Below, piece by piece: positions 40,693 to 49,029 of a stretch of 64,000 nucleotides of DNA. This DNA comes from Rhodobacteraceae bacterium S2214 (GTDB lineage: Bacteria; Pseudomonadota; Alphaproteobacteria; Rhodobacterales; Rhodobacteraceae). The notes under the pieces were generated by a model. It saw nothing but the letters and a program-made list of their open reading frames with translations. It did not search any database and was not told the DNA's origin. Position numbers and translations under genes: made by a program. Each line of letters starts with the position of its first letter. The first letter of the stretch is position 1. The stretch spans positions 2,268,001-2,332,000 of the forward strand of contig CP081161.1 of assembly GCA_025141675.1 (NCBI GenBank). Direction: 5' to 3'.

Positions 40693-40926
40693 TCAATTCC
40701 TACCCATCCCAACACACACACTGTGTCGCGCTTCTGACAAAAACGCACCTTTTCGACGCATTTCGAAGTCTATTATCGGGTACATTAACAAAGGATTAAT
40801 CAGCGTAAGTATCTGAAGTTAAATTATAATATCATAGAATTGACGCAAATCTTAGACAAATTGCTCAATTCTCGCCTTCGACACGAAACCGCAAACTGAT
40901 CGCGATTGTCACGACGTCGGCTACAA
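40472..40926. other. 455-base intergenic region without a firm gene
   Basis: Lies between the RHH gene and the convergent P450 gene. The left half (40472-40692) holds only the doubtful reverse frame described separately. The right half (40700-40925) is markedly AT-rich and carries a CtrA-type box. No terminator hairpin for the P450 gene was identified. Confidence 0.4.
40785..40799. promoter_or_regulatory. CtrA-type binding site (TTAA-N7-TTAA)
   Basis: TTAA at 40785-40788, seven bases CAAAGGA, TTAA at 40796-40799: an exact match to the full CtrA site of alphaproteobacteria. On the reverse strand GATAAT lies seven bases downstream. The target gene is unclear; only the doubtful 40450-40692 frame lies downstream on that strand. 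Confidence 0.4.
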
Positions 40927-42285
40927 TTACATGGAACGCGGCACGAATCGCAGCCATATTCCGTCCTTCGAACGGACCGTCAAATGTGCGACGGGCACGG
41001 GAACACGTCCCTCGACGATTTCAAACCGATACGCACGTACCAATTGCGCGAGCAACACAACGCCCTCGATCATCGCAAAACCGGCACCGGTGCACACACG
41101 GGGGCCAGCCGAGAACGGCAAATAGGCCTCTCTTTGGCAGGTTTTCCCGTTTTCGGTCCCCCATCGCGCCGGATCAAAGGCATCCGGATTATCCCAAAGC
41201 CGCGATTGGCGATGCAGATGCCACGGTGACACAACAACCTGCGCACCCGGTTTCACGGACCGCCCACGGAAGATCTCCGGCTTTGTTGTCTCGCGGACCA
41301 TCATTGGCACCGGCGGGTACAGGCGAAGCGCTTCGCGAAACACGTCCCGTGTATGTTTTAAAGTTGAAAGCTGCGAAAATTCCGGTGACATTTCAGCGGC
41401 TTCTTCGGCGATCTTATCCTGCCATTCGGGATACATCGCCAACAGATAAAGTGTCCATGCCAAGGCAGATGCGCTAGTTTCGTGTCCCGCCAGAAAGAAG
41501 ATCGCGACCTGATCCACCATTTCTTCGACATCAAATTTCTCGCCCGTTTCGGGATCGGCCGTCGTCATGATTTTCGTCGCCAAATCATCAGGTACATTGC
41601 CGCTTTGAATGTCATCCAATCGATCTTGCGTCAGTTGCGTGATCAGCTTTCGAATGGCCGCTGCGGACTCTTTCGTGTCCTTGCGGAAGAAACGCGGCAT
41701 CCACGACGGCCCCGGTACAAAGGCTGCGAGGTTCAAAATCGGCTGGGTGCGTTGATACGATTTGAACTTATCGAACACCTCTGACGCGATCTCGTTTTCA
41801 ATCGGGATCGAAAACAAGGTTCGAAAAATGACATCCGCGGCGGCGTGGCTTGTTTCCGGCTCAATTTCAAACGGCGTATTCGTGGCATGTGGCGCCATCC
41901 GCGCAACAGCGGCTTCCCCTGCCGCCCAGATCGCCGGAAACGTATCGCGCAAGCGCCCGCCTTCAAACGCGGGATCAATGATCCGCCGCTGCCGTTTCCA
42001 AACGTCACCATTTGTCAAAAACACCGAATTACCAAGCAACGGCCGCAAACCAGCACCGATGCGATCCGACTTCGGAAAATCATCCGGCCGTTCGTTCAGC
42101 ACGCGTTTGATCAAGCTATGATCATTGATCAGATAACTGCGAAAGAACGGCGTCTTAAACTCGGCCATCCATGCGCGATAAAGCTTTGCAGGCTGCGCCG
42201 ACAGAATATCGGCGCGGAACAACTTCATATACTGCCACAGCGACACACGATCAGGTCGCGACTTAGGTTTGGGCGGCAAGGTCAT
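40927..42285 (-). CDS. Cytochrome P450
   Basis: 452 residues with the full set of P450 motifs: the I-helix FFLAGHETSASALAW (oxygen binding), the K-helix EALRLYPPVPMMVRE (ExxR), and the heme loop FSAGPRVCTGAGFAM with the thiolate Cys near residue 400. No transmembrane anchor, so soluble. It hydroxylates an unknown substrate and needs separate ferredoxin and reductase, neither of which is adjacent. Its start overlaps the stop of the membrane hydrolase gene by ATGA. The family number cannot be given from sequence alone. Confidence 0.93.
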   Translation of the reverse strand: MTLPPKPKSRPDRVSLWQYMKLFRADILSAQPAKLYRAWMAEFKTPFFRSYLINDHSLIKRVLNERPDDFPKSDRIGAGLRPLLGNSVFLTNGDVWKRQRRIIDPAFEGGRLRDTFPAIWAAGEAAVARMAPHATNTPFEIEPETSHAAADVIFRTLFSIPIENEIASEVFDKFKSYQRTQPILNLAAFVPGPSWMPRFFRKDTKESAAAIRKLITQLTQDRLDDIQSGNVPDDLATKIMTTADPETGEKFDVEEMVDQVAIFFLAGHETSASALAWTLYLLAMYPEWQDKIAEEAAEMSPEFSQLSTLKHTRDVFREALRLYPPVPMMVRETTKPEIFRGRSVKPGAQVVVSPWHLHRQSRLWDNPDAFDPARWGTENGKTCQREAYLPFSAGPRVCTGAGFAMIEGVVLLAQLVRAYRFEIVEGRVPVPVAHLTVRSKDGIWLRFVPRSM

Positions 42286-43553
42286 GATGTGCTTGTGTAT
42301 TTTGACAATGGCGTCTCGATCCGGCTCTTGGATGCCGCGCGATCCTTATAGCGATCTGACAACGTCACTGGCCCGCAAGTGATCTGGAAGTAATCGTAAT
42401 CTCCCGGATTGTCGAAGGCGCACAGATACTGGAAATGCAGCCGGAAAAAGCGCCACCGCAGCGCCTTCCATGTCTCGGGCTTCAGGGTTTGGGTAAAGGC
42501 CGCAGAGACCACCAGCGGCCATTTCTTATCCGCCGGTGCCACACCTGACACGGCCACAGGGTCGCACAATGCAAAGGCGCAACCATCACCGGGTGCGGTC
42601 ACATCGACCCACGTCAGCCGGTCTTGGGCGCTGAGATAGGCCAAATCAGCGCGCAGGCGTTTGGACTCTGGCAAGAACGACACCATTGGGACAACTTGCC
42701 CCAGCGACAGAAACGCTAACCGAGGACCATCCAAAGGCACCCTGCCCGCGCGGATCAAATCGGCAAGGATCGAAACGCTTAGATGCGCGCCGGATGAATG
42801 GCCGACAACAAGGACTTCCTCCACGTCATCGTCAAAGGCTGCAGCGATTTGATCGCCAAACGCCGCAATACGGGCTTCAAGTGGTGCCGGATTCGCACCC
42901 CGCCATTTCGCCGAGTAGGAATAATCATGCATCAGGTAATAGGCGAAAAATTTGCCGTCTTTGGCTTTGAACCATTTGAGCACCCTAAGCCCGATCCAAA
43001 TCCCAACCACCCAACTCGTAATGAGAAAAGAGATCGAGAGAGTTGGACTCGGCGCAAATCCCAATCCCTGAAATGCCAAGACGCCCAAGATACGGCCGCA
43101 AACGAAACGCACCCAAAGTGCTACGACGACTGCCAGCAAAAGCTGCAAAACCAACATCCCAACCGGATACAGCGCCGCAATCACGGGCCCCTTACGCATC
43201 TTCATCAACCGGCCTAAGGCGCCCGTTGCGATGTAGGTCCATGCGGTCCGGATGAGCTGCCAGTAGGTCGCGGGGATCGTGTTCGACATGCTGTCCCGCA
43301 CAATGTCGGACCAAATCAGAACATCAATGTCGGCAGACGTTGTTCGACCGTCAATCTCGGCCTCAGCATGCCACCCGAATGTTTTCGATTTCAGCTTTGG
43401 CGTAATGCCTATATCGTAGCCGGAAATCTGCGCCTGCGCGGCCCCTTCTTTGCGGTAAAGTTCGCGATACCTGCGCGGATGAATAGGATCATAGCCAGGA
43501 ATGTAAAACACCCGGCGGCGCTGAACCTGTTGTGAACCTGTGGTACTCGTCAT
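42282..43553 (-). CDS. Membrane-bound alpha/beta-hydrolase-like protein of unknown function
   Basis: 423 residues. Starts with RRVFYIPGYDPIHPRRYRELY, a hydrolase-type oxyanion strand. There are two or three hydrophobic helices in the middle (AALYPVGMLVLQLLLAVVVAL, then ISFLITSWVVGIWIGLRVL). The nucleophile elbow is VVGHSSGAHLSVSIL with GHSSG. The C-terminus YLCAFDNPGDYDYFQITCGP could hold the acid or base residues. Lipase-like or esterase-like; substrate unknown. Co-transcribed with the cytochrome P450 (4-base overlap), so the P450 and this membrane hydrolase may act on the same lipophilic substrate. Confidence 0.75.
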   Translation of the reverse strand: MTSTTGSQQVQRRRVFYIPGYDPIHPRRYRELYRKEGAAQAQISGYDIGITPKLKSKTFGWHAEAEIDGRTTSADIDVLIWSDIVRDSMSNTIPATYWQLIRTAWTYIATGALGRLMKMRKGPVIAALYPVGMLVLQLLLAVVVALWVRFVCGRILGVLAFQGLGFAPSPTLSISFLITSWVVGIWIGLRVLKWFKAKDGKFFAYYLMHDYSYSAKWRGANPAPLEARIAAFGDQIAAAFDDDVEEVLVVGHSSGAHLSVSILADLIRAGRVPLDGPRLAFLSLGQVVPMVSFLPESKRLRADLAYLSAQDRLTWVDVTAPGDGCAFALCDPVAVSGVAPADKKWPLVVSAAFTQTLKPETWKALRWRFFRLHFQYLCAFDNPGDYDYFQITCGPVTLSDRYKDRAASKSRIETPLSKYTSTS

Positions 43554-43620
43554 GTGCTGCCTGATATGCTGCGCGGCGTTTTCGGCAGCATAACCGGAAA
43601 CTGTGCCGATAATAAGCCTT

Positions 43621-44376
43621 TTAGCCGAAGTTGGCTAAGGCAGGGAAAGCTTCCAGCATCCAATAGCTCATCGCAGCGAATTGACCCGTGATCATCATCA
43701 GACCAACAGTCCACAATAATAGGCCAGACGTCCGTTCGATCCGGCCCATATGGCGCTTCATCCAGCCCATCACGCCTTTCAGACGCGGGAAAAACGCAGC
43801 AACGAGCAGAAACGGAATACCAAGACCAAGCGCGTAGAAAGCCAGCAGGACCGTGCCACGCGCGACATCCGCCTCAGACGCTGCGAGCCCAAGGATGGTG
43901 CCAAGTATCGGCCCCAGACAAGGTGTCCAGCCGAACGCGAAGGCGAGACCAAGAATGTATGCGCCCATCGCGGATCCACCCTTGTCACCAATATCCACGC
44001 GGGCCTCGCGATCAAGAAAACCAATCCGGAAGACGCCCACGAAATGCGCCCCGAAAATCATCACGACGATACCCGCGATCAACAAGAACCAATCTTGGAA
44101 TTGCAGGAACGTGCGCCCAAGCGCGGAAAACGCGAACCCAAGCAGCAGGAAGACCGTAGAAAGCCCCAGAACGAAAAATGCGGCCGCTAACAGAACCCGC
44201 CGCCGCGCCGCGCGATCTTCGTCCATCTCGCCCATCGACACGCCGCCCATGTAGGCCAGATATGGCGGCACAATTGGCAAAACGCAGGGTGATAAAAACG
44301 ACAACAGGCCCGCCGACATCGCAATGATAATCGCAGGCAAAAGCGTGGCGTCTAGGATCAGATCAGCTTCGAGCAT
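43621..44376 (-). CDS. ccdA: Cytochrome c biogenesis protein CcdA
   Basis: 251 residues with six membrane helices. The two redox cysteines are in GLLSFLSPCVLPIVPPYLAY (helix 1) and FGWTPCLGPILGTIL (helix 4), the CcdA/DsbD pattern. It carries electrons from cytoplasmic thioredoxin to periplasmic thiol carriers for cytochrome c heme ligation. GGAG lies about 14 bases before the ATG. Divergent from the TusA-like gene. Confidence 0.92.
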   Translation of the reverse strand: MLEADLILDATLLPAIIIAMSAGLLSFLSPCVLPIVPPYLAYMGGVSMGEMDEDRAARRRVLLAAAFFVLGLSTVFLLLGFAFSALGRTFLQFQDWFLLIAGIVVMIFGAHFVGVFRIGFLDREARVDIGDKGGSAMGAYILGLAFAFGWTPCLGPILGTILGLAASEADVARGTVLLAFYALGLGIPFLLVAAFFPRLKGVMGWMKRHMGRIERTSGLLLWTVGLMMITGQFAAMSYWMLEAFPALANFG

Positions 44377-44485
44377 TAGAATTCGGTCTCCTTACCCCTT
44401 CCCTACGCGGGGAATGCGGCGGCGTCACGACGCAGATCGTCACAAGTCTGTGGACTCTTTGAAACATCGGCCCTACCTCCCTGAT

Positions 44486-44716
44486 ATGACAACACCTGAT
44501 CAAACCCTTGATGCGCTCGGATTGCTGTGTCCGCTGCCGGTCCTGAAAGCCCGCAAACGCCTGTCTGGTATGGCCTCTGGCGCTGTTCTGGAAATGGTCG
44601 CGGACGACCCAGCTGCAGTGATAGATGTACCGCATTTCTGCGCTGAGACGGGTCATACCCTGCTTGATCAAAACGATGCCGACGGCGTGCTGACGTTCAT
44701 CATCCGCCGCAAGTGA
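44486..44716 (+). CDS. TusA-family sulfur carrier
   Basis: 76 residues from the ATG at 44486. TLDALGLLCPLPVLKARKRL contains the family's CPxP motif with the persulfide-carrying Cys, and DDPAAVIDVPHFCAETGH the second conserved cysteine. TusA-like proteins relay sulfur in tRNA thiolation or molybdenum cofactor pathways; the specific pathway is not shown. The 110 bases before it are shared with the divergent ccdA. Confidence 0.88.
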   Translation: MTTPDQTLDALGLLCPLPVLKARKRLSGMASGAVLEMVADDPAAVIDVPHFCAETGHTLLDQNDADGVLTFIIRRK

Positions 44717-44843
44717 CAAATTCCCCCGAAAAACCGAAGGCCGCAGCGCGGCTTTAAACGGATCGATTCGGGGACTAGCAGATCGCGGGCAGGCCATTGC
44801 GCTTTTTAGAAAATCGCACATTCTGTAGCCGTTCACATAAAGA

Positions 44844-44876
44844 AAAAGGGCCGCCGCATTATGCGACGGCCCTTTT
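44844..44876 (-). terminator. Terminator of rne
   Basis: A near-perfect GC-rich hairpin (GGGCCGCCGCAT against ATGCGACGGCCC with one mismatch) between A-run and T-run. On the reverse strand it follows the rne stop by 7 bases and ends in TTTTTCTTT. Confidence 0.82.
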
Positions 44877-44883
44877 CTATGTC

Positions 44884-47769
44884 TTAGCGTCCCAATGACC
44901 ACCAGCCTTTACGCTTTGGTTTTTCGGGCTCATCCGCCTTAGTCTCAGCAACCGGCTCTGGCGTTGGCTCAGGTGCCGGTTCCGGTGCGGGCTCTGGCGC
45001 AGGCGCGGGTTCAGCCGCTGCTGGCTCGGCGGGTGCTTCAGCCTTTGGTGCTTCAGTCGCCGGAGCTTCTTCCGAAGCAACTGGTGCCTCAGCATTTGGC
45101 GCTTCTTCTGCAACCGCTGCCGCAGGTTTTTTCGCCCGTGACCGCCGCTTCGGTTTTGGCTTTTCTTCAGCGGCTGGCGCATCTTCAGTCGCTGCCACCT
45201 CTTCAGTCGCCGCCTCTTCCGCCACTGGTGCCGCTTTCTTCGCACGGCTCCGACGTTTTGGCTTTGGCTTTTCTTCCGCAACCGGCTCTTCAGCTGGCGC
45301 CGCCTCAGTCGTCGCAACCTCGGCTGGCGCGTCTTCCGCCACAGCAGTTTCTTCTGCAACTGGTGCGTCTGCCGCAACTGGTTCTTCAGCCTTCTTACGC
45401 GACCTGCGCGTACGTGTCCGCTTCGGTTTCTCTTTTACCTCTGCGTCACCCTCAGCCACAGGCGCATCCGCAGCATCGTCGTTGGCCGCTTCAGCATCTT
45501 CTGACGGCGCATCCGCAGGTTTAGCTTCCCCGTCAGTCGTACCTTCGGTTTGGCCCTCAGCGTTTTGCGTCTCGCCGTTCTGGCCGTCTGCGTTTCCGCC
45601 GCCACCCCGACGCCGACGACGCCGACGCCGTTTGCGTTTTGGTTGATCCTCAGTCGACGTTTCAGTCTCTGCCTCTGCGGTGACCTCCGTTTCGTCCTCG
45701 TCGGTCATACCGAGCAGTTCGAGATCGTCATCGTCGTCCATGATCACGGATGATCCGACGACAGGTGCGGCCGCTTCTGGCACAACACGTGTCGCTGTCT
45801 TGAACTTCTCAATCGCGAAGTCGGGCGATGTCAGTGACATATCGCATTCGATCCGCACGGACATGCCGTGGCGGGCTTCGATATCGCCGATATGTTCACG
45901 TTTGCCGTTCATCAAGAAGTTGGCAATGGCGATAGGCGCACGTACCAGAACTTCTTTCGACCGACCGCGTGTGCCTTCTTCTTCCAGCGCACGCAGGATC
46001 GACAGTGATACGTTGTCGTCAGACCGCAGCAGGCCTGTCCCGTGACAATGCGAACACATCTGTGTTGTTGCTTCCAGCATCCCCGGACGCAGACGCTGAC
46101 GCGACATTTCCATCAGACCAAAGCCTGAAATCCGACCGACCTGAATACGGGCGCGATCCGTCTTCAACTTGTCTTTCATCCGCTTTTCAACGGCGATGTT
46201 GTTGCGGCGTTCGTCCATATCGATGAAGTCGATCACGATCAGACCAGCAAGGTCACGCAGACGCAACTGACGGGCCACTTCATCGGCCGCTTCCAGGTTG
46301 GTCTTCAGCGCTGTTTGCTCGATCGAGCCTTCTTTGGTCGCACGGCCAGAGTTCACGTCGATCGCGACAAGCGCCTCTGTGATCCCGATCACGATGTAAC
46401 CGCCAGATGGCAATTGAACCGTCGGGTTGAACATACCGCCAAGGTAAGTTTCGACCTGATAACGCGCATACAGCGGCAATTGTTCGCCGTAATGCTTCAC
46501 GTTCTTGGCGTGGGACGGCATGATCATTTTCATGAACGTCTTGGCTGTTTTGTAGCCTTCGTCGCCCGCGACAATCACTTCGTCGATGTCTTTGTTATAC
46601 AGATCGCGAATCGACCGCTTGATCAGATCGCCTTCTTCGTAAATCTTCGCAGGGGCGATAGATTTCATCGTCAGTTCGCGGATCTGTTCCCACATACGCT
46701 GCAGGTATTCGTAGTCACGCTTGATCTCGGCCTTGGTCCGCTGGGAACCCGCAGTCCGGATGATCAGACCCGCCCCGTCAGGCACGGTCATGGAATTTGC
46801 GATTTCTTTCAGCTTCTTACGGTCGGCAGCGTTTGTGATCTTACGCGAAATGCCACCACCACGCGCAGTGTTTGGCATCAGAACGCAATAACGACCCGCC
46901 AGTGACAAGTAAGTCGTCAGGGCAGCGCCCTTGTTGCCGCGTTCTTCTTTCACAACTTGAATCAACAGAATTTGGCGTACCTTCACCACTTCCTGAATTT
47001 TGTAGCGCTTTGGGCGTGGCTTACGCACAGGACGCACTTCGTCGGTGTCGTCTTCCTCAGCGACGCTTTCGATGCTGTCGTCTTTGGACGTAGCGTCTTT
47101 GCCTTTCGGCGCGTCATCTTCATCGTCAGAGGATGCGTCATCCGCGGCCTCTTCAACAGTTTCTGCTGGTGTATCTTCCAACGCTACTACTGCGTCCGCG
47201 TCACCAGTCGCTGCATCATCCGCCGCGTCTTCATCAGCAGATGGCGTTTCAACAGGCGTTTCCGCGACCAATTCCATCGGAGACGACCCTTCGTCGCCTT
47301 CCTCCAGATCAATGGTTTCCATGCCCGCGACTTCTGCGCCGGAATCGTCCGACGCAACTTCGGCCGTTGCCACTGCATCATCAGATACAGTCTCGGACGC
47401 TTTGGCACGACTACGGCGGCGACGTTTTGGTTTTGGCTTTTCTTCGTCCTGCGCTTCGGCTTCGGCCTTCAGGCTTTCGGCATAGGCTTTTTCTTCCGCA
47501 AGCAGTGCTTCGCGATCAGCTACAGGGATTTGGTAATAGTCAGGGTGGATTTCAGAGAACGCGAGGAAACCGTGACGGTTCCCACCGTAGTCAACAAAAG
47601 CAGCCTGCAACGACGGTTCAACCCGTGTCACTTTGGCTAGATAGATGTTCCCAGCAAGCTGACGCTTGAACTGGCTCTCGAAATCAAACTCCTCTACTTT
47701 GTTTCCGTCTACGACAACAACGCGGGTTTCTTCCGCGTGTGTTGCATCGATTAGCATTTTCTTTGGCAT
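44884..47769 (-). CDS. rne: Ribonuclease E with large S1-domain insertion
   Basis: 961 residues from the ATG at 47769 (MPKKMLIDATHAEETRVVVV). The S1 domain is interrupted: YGGNRHGFLAFSEI (about 61-74) resumes only at RYKIQEVVKVRQILLIQVVK (about 255-274); the inserted 150 residues are Asp/Glu/Ala-rich. Next come the catalytic core (IGITEALVAIDVNSGRAT and LIVIDFIDMDERRN with the metal-binding aspartates), the CSHCHGTG zinc link, and a disordered C-terminus with Arg-rich clusters. A basic motif KPKPKRRSRAK occurs in the C-terminus twice and, as KPKPKRRRRSRAK, in the insertion. Endonuclease for mRNA decay and rRNA processing, and scaffold of the degradosome. Confidence 0.95.
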   Translation of the reverse strand: MPKKMLIDATHAEETRVVVVDGNKVEEFDFESQFKRQLAGNIYLAKVTRVEPSLQAAFVDYGGNRHGFLAFSEIHPDYYQIPVADREALLAEEKAYAESLKAEAEAQDEEKPKPKRRRRSRAKASETVSDDAVATAEVASDDSGAEVAGMETIDLEEGDEGSSPMELVAETPVETPSADEDAADDAATGDADAVVALEDTPAETVEEAADDASSDDEDDAPKGKDATSKDDSIESVAEEDDTDEVRPVRKPRPKRYKIQEVVKVRQILLIQVVKEERGNKGAALTTYLSLAGRYCVLMPNTARGGGISRKITNAADRKKLKEIANSMTVPDGAGLIIRTAGSQRTKAEIKRDYEYLQRMWEQIRELTMKSIAPAKIYEEGDLIKRSIRDLYNKDIDEVIVAGDEGYKTAKTFMKMIMPSHAKNVKHYGEQLPLYARYQVETYLGGMFNPTVQLPSGGYIVIGITEALVAIDVNSGRATKEGSIEQTALKTNLEAADEVARQLRLRDLAGLIVIDFIDMDERRNNIAVEKRMKDKLKTDRARIQVGRISGFGLMEMSRQRLRPGMLEATTQMCSHCHGTGLLRSDDNVSLSILRALEEEGTRGRSKEVLVRAPIAIANFLMNGKREHIGDIEARHGMSVRIECDMSLTSPDFAIEKFKTATRVVPEAAAPVVGSSVIMDDDDDLELLGMTDEDETEVTAEAETETSTEDQPKRKRRRRRRRRGGGGNADGQNGETQNAEGQTEGTTDGEAKPADAPSEDAEAANDDAADAPVAEGDAEVKEKPKRTRTRRSRKKAEEPVAADAPVAEETAVAEDAPAEVATTEAAPAEEPVAEEKPKPKRRSRAKKAAPVAEEAATEEVAATEDAPAAEEKPKPKRRSRAKKPAAAVAEEAPNAEAPVASEEAPATEAPKAEAPAEPAAAEPAPAPEPAPEPAPEPTPEPVAETKADEPEKPKRKGWWSLGR

Positions 47770-48202
47770 ATTGTCCGTTCGCACACGACAAATCACGCCG
47801 CCCCGGTGGGGCAGACGCGCCTGTGATGTGTCTGATGTTGGCGATGTGCGCGTAGGCGTCGTCGCGGCCCCTCGGGGCGCGTGCGTCGTAGCCTGTATCT
47901 GGCGCGCTTTGCATCGCGTTGGTCTCCAGCGTCGCGGTTTCGCGACACCCATTCAAGGCCTAGCGGTTGATGTGATCTCTCGCCCTAGGCGTTATATATG
48001 GCGTTTCCGCCAAATCAGCTGATCATCATTCGGGGGGCGTATTCGCCGCGCGACGCTGTCAGAGAATCTCACCGGGGTCACAACGATCCTTCTCGTGGCA
48101 CTCCCGTTCACCATACATAGGTCACTTACATGCCCGAAAACAAGTGTAGATCGACGTAGATGACCGAAATCGCAAGTTAATCCGCAAGATAAATGAGGTG
48201 GA
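47770..48202. other. 433-base region: rne leader and 3' flank of lipoprotein gene
   Basis: The part next to rne (47770-47995) is a GC-rich leader. On the reverse strand it can form at least three hairpins: GTCGCG/CGCGAC at 47931-47946, GCCCC/GGGGC at 47867-47878, and GCCCC/GGGGC at 47800-47812, 31 bases before the ATG. Long structured leaders are used for autoregulation of rne in other bacteria. The rest (48000-48202) has no convincing ORF; a TATATA-like stretch near 47995 might be the -10 region. Confidence 0.45.
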
Positions 48203-48955
48203 TCAGTTGTCGCGCCCCAAAACGAAGCCACCCGTTATGATTGTATTATCTTGTGATCCGGCAAATGCGGCGACAACGCCACGCTGACCTGCAACGACTT
48301 CGTTACGCGGGGATAGTGCCTGCCCATCGACTGTGATGTTCAGGTCTGAGACAACAGACGGCGCAGACAGATCACGTTGGTTCAGCAAATCATAAATGCG
48401 CGATTCCTCGACGACAAAGCGTCCATCGACAGATTCCCCAGTGAGGATCATGTCGTTTTGGTAAACATCAACGTCACCAGCTGTGCTAGGGTCTTCCGGA
48501 TCGGAAATATCCGCTTCTTCACGGTCAAAGGTGATTGTTGCCATCATGGACCCCGCAAATTCCTCTTCGGTCCAATTCGCGGCATTTGGCGTATCTTCGT
48601 ACCCTGTGATCTTTGTGAAGGCGTAGTCACCTGTTAAGGATGCTGATCCGGACAAAATCGGTTCGCCGACATCGTATCCAGGCACGATACCTGCAACGCC
48701 GAAGTTGCCCGTATCCCCGGAAGATGCTTGGTAAGAATTGCCAACGACGGTCGCATCCAGACCGCGCGAAAAGCCAAACGCCACAGCGTTGGCGCCGTCG
48801 CGCACGATCTGCACATCTTCAGGTGGTACGCCGACAAAGTTGCCGTTGATGTCAGCTTCCTCAATGACGCCGCCCAGATAAGCGCGACCACTGCCAGTCC
48901 CCCCACAGGCTGCAAGAGCCGCCAACGCAATCAAACTCACAACTTTCCGCATCAC
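48203..48955 (-). CDS. Lipoprotein with transferrin-binding-like barrel pattern
   Basis: 250 residues: signal MMRKVVSLIALAALAACGG with lipobox LAAC and lipidated Cys at 17. The mature protein is all-beta by pattern, low in Lys and Cys, and ends in GVVAAFAGSQDNTIITGGFVLG, resembling the C-terminal strand of TbpB-like/Slam-dependent lipoproteins (FxG...xxGGxF). The call to that family is tentative. It is convergent with nothing on the left and is tandem behind rne's leader on the same strand. Confidence 0.65.
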   Translation of the reverse strand: MMRKVVSLIALAALAACGGTGSGRAYLGGVIEEADINGNFVGVPPEDVQIVRDGANAVAFGFSRGLDATVVGNSYQASSGDTGNFGVAGIVPGYDVGEPILSGSASLTGDYAFTKITGYEDTPNAANWTEEEFAGSMMATITFDREEADISDPEDPSTAGDVDVYQNDMILTGESVDGRFVVEESRIYDLLNQRDLSAPSVVSDLNITVDGQALSPRNEVVAGQRGVVAAFAGSQDNTIITGGFVLGRDN

Positions 48956-48970
48956 ACACCTCAGAATAGA

Positions 48971-49004
48971 AACACCTGTCGCGGCAGAAGCTACGACAGG
49001 TGTT
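48971..49004 (-). terminator. Terminator of the dctB-dctD-like operon
   Basis: An 11-bp perfect stem (AACACCTGTCG with CGACAGGTGTT, 12-base loop) lies 26 bases past the DctD-like stop. On the reverse strand it is followed by TTTCTATTCT. It also sits just upstream of the lipoprotein gene start, separating the units. Confidence 0.72.
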
Positions 49005-49029
49005 TACTGAGTTCAAATGTGCGCGCGCC

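Noticed and set aside
40491..40799. 102-codon forward frame behind the RHH gene
   Set aside because: Proline/His/Arg-rich with no ribosome-binding site; it crosses the AT-rich gap and the CtrA-type box.
45000..45450. Repeated Ala/Glu/Pro coding stretches at the rne 3' end as a mobile or repeat element
   Set aside because: They are low-complexity coding for the disordered RNase E tail, in frame and without flanking repeats.
47992..48231. 79-codon reverse frame upstream of rne
   Set aside because: Runs into the lipoprotein gene's end, has no ribosome-binding site and no recognisable features.
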